From Brevibacillus ruminantium (GTDB taxonomy: Bacteria > Bacillota > Bacilli > Brevibacillales > Brevibacillaceae): a stretch of 64,000 nt of DNA. The stretch lies in assembly GCF_023746555.1 (NCBI RefSeq), contig NZ_CP098755.1, positions 1,330,001 to 1,394,000 on the forward strand, written 5' to 3'. The notes under the pieces were generated by a model. That model did not search any database and was not told the DNA's origin. It was given only the letters and a program-made list of their open reading frames with translations. Positions within the stretch are counted from its first letter, which is position 1. Each line of letters opens with the position of its first letter. Position numbers and translations under genes: made by a program. Below are positions 51,445 to 59,880 of this stretch, in pieces.

Positions 51445-52332
51445 TTAGGCGCTCGCTGTTTGGATATAAGCAGTCAACGTATCGATAAACGTTCGGGCTG
51501 CAAATCCCATGTATCTGTCCGAACGGTGGACGATACAGATGTCCTGGCTAGGTGTCGGGTCCAGAAGCGAGATGATCGCGATCTCTTTTCGGTTGAGATT
51601 TTCCAGCAGCAGCCGGGGCAGTACGCATGCACCGATCCCCTGCTCCACCAGTGTAAGAAGGGAGGACAGGGTAGTCGTTTCGATATGGGGCTGCAGACGG
51701 AAACCTTCCTGAAGACAATAACGGCTGATCACTTGTCTGACTTGATGGTCCGAGGGGAACATGACCATTTTCAAGTGCTGCAGTTCGGCCAGCGGAATCG
51801 CTTTTTCCATGGAGAGCGGGTGGTCTGCGCGAATAGCCAGCGCAAATTCTTCGTGGAATAACGGTAGTACGGTCATTCGATCACTGGGGGGAGGCGCAGT
51901 CGTTACGCCGATGTCGATGCTGCCGCTGATAACCTGCTCCAAAACCTTCGTAGATTCGATGACGGATAGAGACAATTGCGGATAGGTTTGGTGAAATTCG
52001 ACGAGCAAAGCATTAAAGAGTAGATCCGCATCTCCGGGCAGAACCCCGATCGTGAGTGTTCCGCCTTGAATATCTCTCATTTCGGCAATAGCATCACGAG
52101 CGTATGCGATATGGGAAAACACATGTCGGCTTTGTTCCAGCAATACTTTCCCCGCTTCCGTCAGCGCGATTCTTTTTCCCATCCGGTCAAAGAGCGGAAC
52201 CCCCAGCTCATTTTCCAAAAACTTGATCTGTTGACTGAGATTGGACTGAGTGGTGCAAAGCTTCTCAGATGCCCTGGAAAAATGCATCTCCTCGCAAACG
52301 GCGATAAAGTATTCCAATTGTCGCAGTTCCAT
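51445..52332 (-). CDS. LysR-family transcriptional regulator (CynR/CatM-like)
   Basis: A 295-residue LysR protein and the only intact gene on the - strand. Winged helix: MELRQLEYFIAVCEEMHFSR and CTTQSNLSQQIKFLENELG. Effector domain about 90-290 (GGTLTIGVLPGDADLLFNALL). It diverges from the DinB-family gene at 52479. The ~145-base gap between them has two GTTATCAT direct repeats 16 bases apart (52350 and 52366) and a TATAAT at about 52374, possible binding site and promoter. The regulated gene is not evident; DinB is the neighbour by position. Confidence 0.9.
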   Translation of the reverse strand: MELRQLEYFIAVCEEMHFSRASEKLCTTQSNLSQQIKFLENELGVPLFDRMGKRIALTEAGKVLLEQSRHVFSHIAYARDAIAEMRDIQGGTLTIGVLPGDADLLFNALLVEFHQTYPQLSLSVIESTKVLEQVISGSIDIGVTTAPPPSDRMTVLPLFHEEFALAIRADHPLSMEKAIPLAELQHLKMVMFPSDHQVRQVISRYCLQEGFRLQPHIETTTLSSLLTLVEQGIGACVLPRLLLENLNRKEIAIISLLDPTPSQDICIVHRSDRYMGFAARTFIDTLTAYIQTASA

Positions 52333-52478
52333 GAATCCCTCTCCCCGCGGTTATCATCATTTTTTGTTATCATTATAATCGGAAATGGGGGATTGTAGAG
52401 CACTTTTAAAAAGGGTACAGTTGTTTTGACAAAGAAGCACTCAGTCAATAACGGAGAATGAAATGGAGGAATGACCTT

Positions 52479-52952
52479 ATGTCTCAAAACATTATCAACA
52501 CGGCAAAATCTGTTCGCCAAATCGTACTGCACCAGGTTCAATCGATCCCGGAGGAGCTGTTCGATGTTCAACCTCCACAGTTTAACAACACGATCAGATG
52601 GAATGTCGGCCATATCGTCTTTTGTCTGGAATCCTTTCTCTCCCTGGGCTTCTCTGATGTGTCTCGCCTTCCGGAATCGTATACTGCTTTATTCAACACG
52701 GGGACGAAGCCGTCCGACTGGACTGCCACGCCTCCAACAAAGGAAGAGCTTGTCCAGCACTTGTCAGAGCAGCTTGCCCGCATCGCAGAGATATCTCCCG
52801 ACAAGCTGGAGGAACCGCTGAAATCGCCTGTGGAAATGGGACCGCTGCGATTCACAACGGTCGGCGAGGTCATTAACTTTTCTATCGTCCATGAAGCGAT
52901 GCATTCCTCAACCATTTCCTCCTTGCTGAAGGTAGTGAAATACGGGAAATAA
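52479..52952 (+). CDS. DinB family protein
   Basis: A 157-residue four-helix-bundle protein. ATG 52479 follows GGAGGAAT; ATG 52458 upstream is in frame but overlaps that site. Three histidines in the usual DinB places are seen (NVGHIVF, then IVHEAMHSS), which bind a metal. Many DinB-superfamily members are bacillithiol-dependent transferases or of unknown role, so no reaction is assigned. It stands alone, divergent from the LysR gene, and ends before an HxlR remnant. Confidence 0.85.
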   Translation: MSQNIINTAKSVRQIVLHQVQSIPEELFDVQPPQFNNTIRWNVGHIVFCLESFLSLGFSDVSRLPESYTALFNTGTKPSDWTATPPTKEELVQHLSEQLARIAEISPDKLEEPLKSPVEMGPLRFTTVGEVINFSIVHEAMHSSTISSLLKVVKYGK

Positions 52953-52972
52953 GCAGAGGAAGCAAATGTTTC

Positions 52973-53146
52973 CTACCGAAGGAAGGCCGCGCGGAAATGG
53001 GATGTATGGGTGCGCTTCAACCGAATAGTCATGCCGAGCGCAGTCATGGAGTACTCTACCTTGGGCGGAACTTTCGGATAAACTTCCCTGTGAACGATCC
53101 CGTCTTCCATCAGTTCGCGGAGTTGATTGGTGAATTGAGCCGTACG
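52973..53146 (-). pseudogene. HxlR-family regulator, 3' remnant
   Basis: Read on the - strand, about 57 codons ending at TAG (52973-52975) give [21 protein letters not shown] then [13 protein letters not shown], the unmistakable second half of an HxlR winged helix. The usual N-terminal Cys and first helices are missing: upstream of 53146 the frame has no start and no matching sequence. The end ([11 protein letters not shown]) also departs from the family. It is a decayed gene fragment, perhaps the former regulator of a neighbour. Confidence 0.75.
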
Positions 53147-53167
53147 ACATAGCTAAAAGCGTAATAA

Positions 53168-53644
<477 letters not shown>

Positions 53645-53779
53645 CTGCAGATCAGTAAGATCACAGCAGGACTAGCAGGACTAACGGGAAAGAACGGCTT
53701 GTAACCGGCGTGGAGTACGATGTTGCCAACTCTATCGCCCGCGTTTTTTCAGGCTGCATGAAATGGGGGCTGAAATCCG

Positions 53780-54436
53780 ATGACGGACGGAATAAACAGA
53801 GGGGTAGGAAAAACAGTTGCCGAAGTGGAAGCAGTTCTTGGAAAGCACAGGCCGGGGATTATGGGAGAACAGAATTTCTCCCGCTTCAGCGTACTGATCC
53901 CTTTGGTAAAAGGGGAAGACGGACAATTGTCTGTGCTGTTTGAAAAACGGGCCGCAACGATGCGAAGACAGGCCGGGGAAATCTGTTTTCCCGGCGGCCG
54001 GATTGATCCGGAGGACGCGTCCGAGTGGGATGCTGCACGCAGGGAAACGAGTGAGGAGCTGGGACTGCCGCTGGAGCGCATTCGCTACGCCGGTACACTG
54101 GATACGCTGGTCACTCCTGCTGCCTGCATATACCCTTTTGTCGGCTTGCTTGATTCCTTGGAGGAGCTGCATCCGAATCCCGCTGAGGTAGGCGAAGTGT
54201 TTTTGGTGCCGCTTGCCACACTGCTTGCGACAAGCCCTGACATTTACCTGGCGAAAATGCGGGTAGAGCCGGGGCCGGATTACCCGTACCACCTCATACC
54301 GGGCGGAGAAGGGTATCCGTGGCGGTTTGGCTCTGTCTCCCACTACTTCTACCAGCTGGAGGGACGGATCGTGTGGGGGATGACTGCACGGATTCTGACT
54401 CATTTTATCGATTTGCTTCGAGGGGAAAACGAGTAG
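53780..54436 (+). CDS. Nudix hydrolase, coenzyme A diphosphatase type
   Basis: A 218-residue Nudix protein starting at ATG 53780; its ribosome site is weak, and TTG or later starts are possible. The Nudix box GGRIDPEDASEWDAARRETSEELGL is complete (Glu residues of REXXEE bind Mg). The CoA-specific stretch before it, FEKRAATMRRQAGEICFPGG, matches the NuCoA signature. It should split CoA or its derivatives to phosphopantetheine and 3',5'-ADP. It lies 26 bases before a nitronate monooxygenase, likely in the same transcript. Confidence 0.88.
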   Translation: MTDGINRGVGKTVAEVEAVLGKHRPGIMGEQNFSRFSVLIPLVKGEDGQLSVLFEKRAATMRRQAGEICFPGGRIDPEDASEWDAARRETSEELGLPLERIRYAGTLDTLVTPAACIYPFVGLLDSLEELHPNPAEVGEVFLVPLATLLATSPDIYLAKMRVEPGPDYPYHLIPGGEGYPWRFGSVSHYFYQLEGRIVWGMTARILTHFIDLLRGENE

Positions 54437-54462
54437 GAAAGATCAGAGAGGAGCGAGCTTTT

Positions 54463-55530
54463 ATGTGGACCGGTAATGAAGTGACAAGCAGATTGGGAAT
54501 CGACCTGCCGATCATCCAGGCGGGAATGGCAGGGGGAACGACGACTCCACAGCTGGTTGCAGCCGTCTCTCAGGCTGGCGGACTGGGCACGCTGGGAGCG
54601 GGCTACATGAGCGGCGAGCAGATTCGCACAGCGATCCGCGCCATCCGCGAGCTGACTGACAAGCCTTTTGGCGTCAATCTGTTCATTCCCGAGGAAGCGA
54701 CAGGCAAATCTGCACCGGGCGAAGCAGTCCGGCAGATCATGAATGAGACGAGGCGCCGCCTGGGCATCCCGGAAGACCCCGAGTTCGGGAAGGTCGCTGA
54801 GCCCTTCGAGGAGCAGATGGCTGCTGTGTTGGAAGAGCAGGTGCCTGTGTTCAGCTTTACCTTTGGTCTTTTGGATAAAAGGTGGATGGCTGAGTGCAAG
54901 CAGCGCGGCATCGCCGTTATCGGGACAGCCACGACGGTACGGGAAGGCGCCGCCTTGGAAGCAAGCGGCGTTGACATGGTAGTAGCCCAAGGAAGTGAAG
55001 CAGGGGGGCATCGCGGTTCGTTTTTGCCGGATTCGCCGAACAACCTGGTCGGCTTGATGGCACTGGTGCCGCAAATGGCGGACCGGCTGTCCATTCCGGT
55101 CATTGCCGCAGGCGGCATCATGGACGGCAGAGGAATCGCCGCAGCGTTCATGCTGGGAGCGCAGGCCGCTCAGCTTGGTACAGCTTTTCTCCTGACGGAA
55201 GAGAGCGGTGCCCATCGTTTGCACAAGCAGGCTGTACTGTCGTCCAGCGACGAGGAGACGGTCCTGACCACGGCCTTTTCCGGAAAAGCGGCCCGCGGCG
55301 TGACCAATGAATTCATGCAGCTGCTCGCTCCTTTTGCAGAAGAAATACCTGCGTATCCGGTGCAAAACGCGATGACCCGCGATATTCGCCAGGCCGCAAC
55401 CAAGCAGGAGAGAAGCGAATTTCTCTCGATGTGGGCGGGGCAGTCCGGGGCACTTGGCAGAGCGATCAGCGCGGAGCAGCTAATGCGCAAACTGGTGGAA
55501 GAGACGGAAGAATTGCTGGGAAAACGGTGA
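54463..55530 (+). CDS. Nitronate monooxygenase (2-nitropropane dioxygenase family)
   Basis: A 355-residue FMN TIM-barrel enzyme, ATG 54463 after AGAGAGGAG. N-terminal motif LPIIQAGMAGGTTTPQLVAAVSQAGGLGTLGAGY. The FMN and active-site loop is VVAQGSEAGGHRG with the catalytic His, then PVIAAGGIMDGRGIAAAFMLGAQAAQLGTAFL for the phosphate. It should oxidise alkyl nitronates such as propionate-3-nitronate, a detoxifying task. FabK-type enoyl reductases share the fold, but the AGGHRG loop favours nitronate monooxygenase. A strong terminator follows. Confidence 0.9.
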   Translation: MWTGNEVTSRLGIDLPIIQAGMAGGTTTPQLVAAVSQAGGLGTLGAGYMSGEQIRTAIRAIRELTDKPFGVNLFIPEEATGKSAPGEAVRQIMNETRRRLGIPEDPEFGKVAEPFEEQMAAVLEEQVPVFSFTFGLLDKRWMAECKQRGIAVIGTATTVREGAALEASGVDMVVAQGSEAGGHRGSFLPDSPNNLVGLMALVPQMADRLSIPVIAAGGIMDGRGIAAAFMLGAQAAQLGTAFLLTEESGAHRLHKQAVLSSSDEETVLTTAFSGKAARGVTNEFMQLLAPFAEEIPAYPVQNAMTRDIRQAATKQERSEFLSMWAGQSGALGRAISAEQLMRKLVEETEELLGKR

Positions 55531-55667
55531 TCCAGCGTGCTCCGATCCGCGAGCCGGGAAGCGGCAAAAGCTCGGTCGCTTCAGAGATATCCGGCAGATA
55601 GGCCGGAAAGGCGGGTTCCGGAGAGCAGCTGTCTCACCTGTATGATCGAAATGGAAAAAATCGCGTG

Positions 55668-55702
55668 AAAGGCTCCGCCGATTGACTAGGCGGAGCTTTT
55701 TT
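55668..55702 (+). terminator. Terminator after nitronate monooxygenase
   Basis: GCTCCGCC pairs exactly with GGCGGAGC around GATTGACTA, flanked by AAA and TTTTTT. The gene-free 55531-55920 holds this, a short dispersed repeat and the next gene's promoter. Confidence 0.88.
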
Positions 55703-55703
55703 C

Positions 55704-55797
55704 TACTTTCAAAAAGTTTAATTTCGCTAACGCGATAGAGGGTGAAAGTATAAGTGCAACGAAGGCCACTCCAGCTTGGTGTAGCCAAGTTTTCTAA
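55704..55797 (+). repeat. Short dispersed repeat with terminal hairpin, copy 2
   Basis: It begins TACTTTCAAAAAGTTTAATT and continues TCGCTAA; it ends with GCTTGGTGTAGCCAAG then TTTTCTAAT, as in the copy at 16439. Between the ends it has about 20 bases more, so copy 1 appears internally deleted. It also directly follows a terminator. Confidence 0.65.
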
Positions 55798-55839
55798 TTT
55801 CCTGCCTGCAAAGACAGCAAACTCTGAGCCATCGGTCAA

Positions 55840-55868
55840 TTGTTTCGCCGTTGGTTATTGGTTACAAT
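55840..55868 (+). promoter_or_regulatory. Promoter of the 213-residue lipoprotein gene
   Basis: TTGTTT (55840), 17 bases, TACAAT (55863); 53 bases before the ATG. Confidence 0.5.
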
Positions 55869-55920
55869 GGATTCGTTCTAGTGGATAACAGATTTATGAG
55901 CGGCAAAGGAGACAAAATCA

Positions 55921-56562
55921 ATGAAAAAATGGTTCGGACTTGTTCTGGTTGCTGGGTTGGCAGTATCGGCAGCGGCATGTACGCCAGTGGAGAAGGCACC
56001 TGAGGCGGCTATGCAAGTAAAACCGGTCGATCTATTTGCAGGCGATGCGCAAAAATTCAAGCCGTTCTTGGGACTGATGTCCGGTGCGGTTCAAGTAAAA
56101 TATCGCGGAAAGAGCGGCGAGATCAAAACTACGCTGGAAGTGTGGGAATACGGCAAAAAGACAGAGACGCTCGGTGAATTTGGGGAAAGCATCAGGGATA
56201 AAGACGGCAAAGAGGGGCTATACAGCTTTGACGGGGAAGCGATCTTTTCCGTGAAGGGCATCCAGGGAGAAGATCCAAATAAGACGCATTACGAAATCAC
56301 GGTTGCCCTCACCGATAAAAATGGCTCGTCCAGCAGTCAGCTTGATTGGGTCGTGGATGCGAAGCAGGTCGCCAGCAGTCCGATCGAGCTTGCGGAGGAA
56401 CTGAATTTGCAGGATGGCGAGCGTGCTGCGGTATGGGGCATGCAGGCGACTGATGAGCAAATCATCAGGACCGTTGATTTTACACCGGAATCACTAAAAA
56501 ATGCGAAATGGGCGCTGCTCGTTTTCATGTCAGCCGGGTCTGAGGAACCATCAGCCCCCTAG
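55921..56562 (+). CDS. Lipoprotein of unknown function
   Basis: A 213-residue protein starting at ATG 55921 after GGCAAAGGAG. It has a clear lipoprotein signal (KKWFGLVLVAGLAVS, lipobox SAAAC). The mature part is beta-strand rich and acidic (VQVKYRGKSGEIKTTLEVWEYG, HYEITVALTDKNGSS). No family is recognised and no catalytic motif is seen. It is not a binding protein of the ABC type by size. It has its own promoter and lies 105 bases before a sugar importer gene; co-transcription is possible since no terminator was seen between them. Confidence 0.75.
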   Translation: MKKWFGLVLVAGLAVSAAACTPVEKAPEAAMQVKPVDLFAGDAQKFKPFLGLMSGAVQVKYRGKSGEIKTTLEVWEYGKKTETLGEFGESIRDKDGKEGLYSFDGEAIFSVKGIQGEDPNKTHYEITVALTDKNGSSSSQLDWVVDAKQVASSPIELAEELNLQDGERAAVWGMQATDEQIIRTVDFTPESLKNAKWALLVFMSAGSEEPSAP

Positions 56563-56667
56563 AGGTTTTTCCCCCTGTTTGTAAAGAAATTTCGACCTAC
56601 CTGCCAAAACCTTTCAAACCTATAATGATCGTACAAAGGAAAAATCAGGGGAAATGGGGGGTCTGAA

Positions 56668-58050
56668 ATGAAACAGGCAATGAAACATGCATGGAAACGG
56701 GCGGGAGCCCTGCTGTTGATGTCATCTCTGTTGGTCGTCGCCGCCTGTAGCAGCGGCGGCGGTGCCAGCACAAGCACGCAGCCGCAGGCGCCGGCAGGTT
56801 CGACAACACCTGCAGACAATTCTGGAAGCGCTGTCAAAAAAGATGTCACTCTTTCACTCAGGCATACGCAAATCAAGGAGACAAGCAAGAAGAGACTGAA
56901 AATTCTGGAGGATGTCGTCAAAAAGACAGAAGAAAATAATCCGGGTCTCAAAATCGAGCTGGAAGGCATGGATGAAAACGTCAACCGCGATCAAAAGCTG
57001 AAGGCGGAGATGGCGGCAGGGAATCCCCCGAAAATCTTCGAGATGTTTGGCGGGGCCGATACGAAGCTGTACGTCAAGGCGGGACGACTGCTTGATTTGA
57101 CCGATTTTCTGACCGAATCGGGCTTGAAGGACAAGTTTGTCAATCTGGAGGAGTTCACGGTCGACGGCCGCGTCTACGGTCTGCCGATAGGCGGGTATGC
57201 CGAAGGATTTTTCTACAATAAAAAGCTGTTTGCCGAGCTGGGTCTCAGCGTGCCGAAGACCTGGGATGAATTTATCGCCGTGAACGAGAAGCTGAAAGCG
57301 GCTGGCAAAGTGCCGCTTGCACTGGCGGCCAAGGACGGCTGGGTCAACGCGATGCTGTTCAACACGATACTGGAACGAAATGCAGGGATGGCGGCAATTG
57401 AAGGATTGGTCAACGGCACTCACAAGTGGACTGATCCGGAAAGCGTGAAGGCACTATCTGACTACGCTTCTCTAGTGAATGCCGACTACTTTACCAAAGG
57501 GGCGCTCGGCCTGCCATACTCCGATCAGGGAGCCCAGTTCCTGCGAGGAGAGGCCGGCATGGTCTTTACCGGAAGCTGGGATGCGACTCGCTACAGCGGC
57601 GACGAGGCAGGCGATCTGAAAGGGCAGATCGGTTTCTTCCCCTTCCCGGCGATCAGCGGAGGCAAGGGGGATCAGACCTCGATCAACGCCGGTTACTCCA
57701 ATGGCTTCGGCTTCTCCAAAGAGCTGACCGAGGAGCAGAAACAGATGGTCTATGCCTTTATCAAGGAGCATTTCAACGAAGAGGTGGAAAAACGGATGCT
57801 GGTGGAGGACCGGGTGCTTCCGTCGATGAAGCTGAGCGATCTGTCCGGTGCCGACCAATTGATTACCGAGGTTATTCAGACGATCAACAACGCCAGCAGC
57901 ACCTGGAGAGCGTATGATGCCGTCGTGCAGCCTCCGGTCAAGCTCGCTGTGGAAAATTCTCTGCAGGAGCTGATCGGCAAGGTGAAAACGCCGGAGCAGG
58001 TAGCAGAGCGCCTGCAAAAAGAGCAGGACAAGGCGAATCAGAGCAAATAA
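56668..58050 (+). CDS. Sugar ABC transporter solute-binding lipoprotein (family 1)
   Basis: A 460-residue type-I-sugar binding lipoprotein. ATG 56668 follows GGGGGGT, with a TATAAT at 56621 but weak -35, which fits activator control. Lipobox SSLLVVAAC, then a Ser/Gly/Thr/Pro linker. The mature domain has VTLSLRHTQ, GNPPKIFEMFGGADTKLYVKAG, GGYAEGFFYNKKLFAELGLSVPKTWDEF and GAQFLRGEAGMVFTGSWDATRY. It should bind an oligosaccharide; the GH3 hexosaminidase that ends the module points to GlcNAc-containing sugars such as chitobiose or muropeptides. No ATPase gene is adjacent, so a shared MsmX-type ATPase is likely. Confidence 0.92.
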   Translation: MKQAMKHAWKRAGALLLMSSLLVVAACSSGGGASTSTQPQAPAGSTTPADNSGSAVKKDVTLSLRHTQIKETSKKRLKILEDVVKKTEENNPGLKIELEGMDENVNRDQKLKAEMAAGNPPKIFEMFGGADTKLYVKAGRLLDLTDFLTESGLKDKFVNLEEFTVDGRVYGLPIGGYAEGFFYNKKLFAELGLSVPKTWDEFIAVNEKLKAAGKVPLALAAKDGWVNAMLFNTILERNAGMAAIEGLVNGTHKWTDPESVKALSDYASLVNADYFTKGALGLPYSDQGAQFLRGEAGMVFTGSWDATRYSGDEAGDLKGQIGFFPFPAISGGKGDQTSINAGYSNGFGFSKELTEEQKQMVYAFIKEHFNEEVEKRMLVEDRVLPSMKLSDLSGADQLITEVIQTINNASSTWRAYDAVVQPPVKLAVENSLQELIGKVKTPEQVAERLQKEQDKANQSK

Positions 58051-58085
58051 GTATTCCGAAAAGGCCATAAAGCAGCATGAAAGAG

Positions 58086-58114
58086 GAGCCACTTCGCACA
58101 GTCAAGTGGCTCCC
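58086..58114 (+). other. Intercistronic stem-loop after the sugar-binding protein
   Basis: GGAGCCACTT pairs exactly with AAGTGGCTCC around CGCACAGTC, followed by CTCTCTTA, not a proper T-run. It probably limits read-through or protects the binding-protein mRNA, like the hairpin at 38719. Confidence 0.7.
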
Positions 58115-58157
58115 TCTCTTACTCGATAACGCTTACTGGTGAATATGGAGGCATAAA

Positions 58158-59042
58158 ATGAACAACGTGTTGACAAGGCCGTGGCTTTTTTTTATGTTTT
58201 TGCTACCAGCAATTGGATTGTACGTTATATTTATGGGAATCCCGCTGGTGCAGTCTCTCTATTATGCCTTTTTTCAATGGGACGGCGTGACGGAGAAGAC
58301 ATTCGTCGGACTGGACAACTTCGCCGGGCTGCTTGAGGATGAGGTATTTCGACGCTCCTTTTTCAACAACGTCTCCTTCATCCTGTTCAGCACCTTCATC
58401 TCCATGCCGATCATCGTAGTTGTCGCTCTGCTCTTGAGCCAGGTGAGACGATTTCAAACCTTTTACCGTACCGGCGTCTTTCTCCCGACCGTTCTCTCCA
58501 CGGCGGTGGTAGGGGTCCTGTGGCTCTATATTTACCATCCGGACGCCGGGCTGCTGAACAACTTTTTGCGTTTGCTTCACCTTGACTCTCTGACACAGTA
58601 TTGGCTCTCGGACCCGAAGTGGGCGATGATCAGCGTCTTGGTCGCCAACGCCTGGCAATGGACCGGTTTTTACGTCGTGCTTGTCCTGGCTGCCATACTC
58701 GGAGTGCCGCGGGAACTGACGGAGGCGGCGGAGATTGACGGGGCGAATGTATGGCAAAAAACGTGGTATATCACGCTGCCGCTGATCCGGCCCGTCCTGG
58801 TGGTTATCTTTTTGCTCAATGTTTCCGGCTCGATGAAGGCGCTCGACATCATCATGGTGATGACGGAAGGCGGGCCATTCCAGACGACAGATGTTCTGGC
58901 CACCTACATGGTCACGAAGGCATTTCGGGAATACGAATACGGCTATGGAAGCGCGATTGCCGTCGTGATCTTTCTGCTCACGCTGCTGTTTGCCTGGATC
59001 ATTCAGCGGGCCAACAAAAAAGAGCAGGAGGTGGAGCTCTGA
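58158..59042 (+). CDS. Sugar ABC transporter permease (MalF/UgpA type)
   Basis: A 294-residue permease with six predicted membrane segments. ATG 58158 follows ATGGAGGCAT. First helix PWLFFMFLLPAIGLYVIFMG; coupling loop GVPRELTEAAEIDGANVWQKTWYITLPLI, the EAA motif of the MalF family. The family signature after it, GSMKALDIIMVMTEGGP, is also present. It pairs with the second permease, whose ATG overlaps its stop by one base. Substrate as for the binding protein. Confidence 0.93.
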   Translation: MNNVLTRPWLFFMFLLPAIGLYVIFMGIPLVQSLYYAFFQWDGVTEKTFVGLDNFAGLLEDEVFRRSFFNNVSFILFSTFISMPIIVVVALLLSQVRRFQTFYRTGVFLPTVLSTAVVGVLWLYIYHPDAGLLNNFLRLLHLDSLTQYWLSDPKWAMISVLVANAWQWTGFYVVLVLAAILGVPRELTEAAEIDGANVWQKTWYITLPLIRPVLVVIFLLNVSGSMKALDIIMVMTEGGPFQTTDVLATYMVTKAFREYEYGYGSAIAVVIFLLTLLFAWIIQRANKKEQEVEL

Positions 59043-59875
59043 TGCGCACCTGGATGTACCGCCGGAATGTCATTCCCCACATGCTTTTGACTGTATACGT
59101 CCTCGTCACCTTGTATCCGCTCGTCTGGCTGACGCTCTCGTCATTGAAGACGCCTCGGGAAATTACGGAAAGCCCCTGGGGGCTGCCGTCGTCTCTTCAG
59201 TGGCAAAACTACGTGGAAGCGTGGAAAACGGCGAAAGTAAGCACCTACTTCTTCAACAGCCTGTACATCAGCACGATCTCCTGCATTTTGATCGTCATCA
59301 TCGGCTCGGCTGCGGCCTTCGCCATCACCCGGATGAACTTTCCACGGTTGAGCAACTGGGTCTACCAGTTTTTCCTGCTCGGTCTTGTCGTTCCGGGCGG
59401 GGCGCTGCTCATCCCTCTCTACAGGCTGCTGCAAGAGATGAAGCTGATCGACACGCACTTGTCCCTGATTTTGATCAATGCTACCTTTGCTCTCCCCGTC
59501 ACGATATTTATTCTGTCAGCTTTTATGAAGGCAATCCCGCGCGAGCTGGAGGAAGCGGCGATCGTAGACGGCTTGGGCGCGTTCGGATTGTTTGTCCGGA
59601 TTATCCTTCCCGTGACGATGCCGGCGATCGTGACCGTATTTATTCTCAACTTTATCAACGTGTGGAACGAATTTATCATGGCATTGCTGTTTCTCTCCAA
59701 GGAAAAGCTGCGAACCCTTCCGGTGGGCATGTCCGTATTCAAGGATGCGTTTCAGACAAATTATGCGCTGTTGTCCGCGGCGGTCATGTACAGCGTCGTG
59801 CCCGTCGTGATTGTCTACCTCTTTTTACAGCGAAAAATCATTGAGGGGGTGACGGCAGGCAGCGTGAAAGGATAA
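59042..59875 (+). CDS. Sugar ABC transporter permease (MalG/UgpE type)
   Basis: A 277-residue permease starting at ATG 59042 in a TGATG overlap with the previous gene. About six membrane segments. MalG-type marks: TLYPLVWLTLSSLKTPREI near the start, the coupling loop IPRELEEAAIVDGLGAFGLFVRIILPV, and the end VYLFLQRKIIEGVTAGSVKG. The C-terminal GVTAGSVKG is a good sign of a complete gene. The sensor kinase gene begins five bases downstream. Confidence 0.93.
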   Translation: MRTWMYRRNVIPHMLLTVYVLVTLYPLVWLTLSSLKTPREITESPWGLPSSLQWQNYVEAWKTAKVSTYFFNSLYISTISCILIVIIGSAAAFAITRMNFPRLSNWVYQFFLLGLVVPGGALLIPLYRLLQEMKLIDTHLSLILINATFALPVTIFILSAFMKAIPRELEEAAIVDGLGAFGLFVRIILPVTMPAIVTVFILNFINVWNEFIMALLFLSKEKLRTLPVGMSVFKDAFQTNYALLSAAVMYSVVPVVIVYLFLQRKIIEGVTAGSVKG

Positions 59876-59880
59876 TCCGT

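Noticed and set aside
52908..53150. Open frame of 80 codons on the - strand after DinB
   Set aside because: Its frame is not the HxlR frame; the family similarity is in another frame of the same strand, annotated as a remnant.
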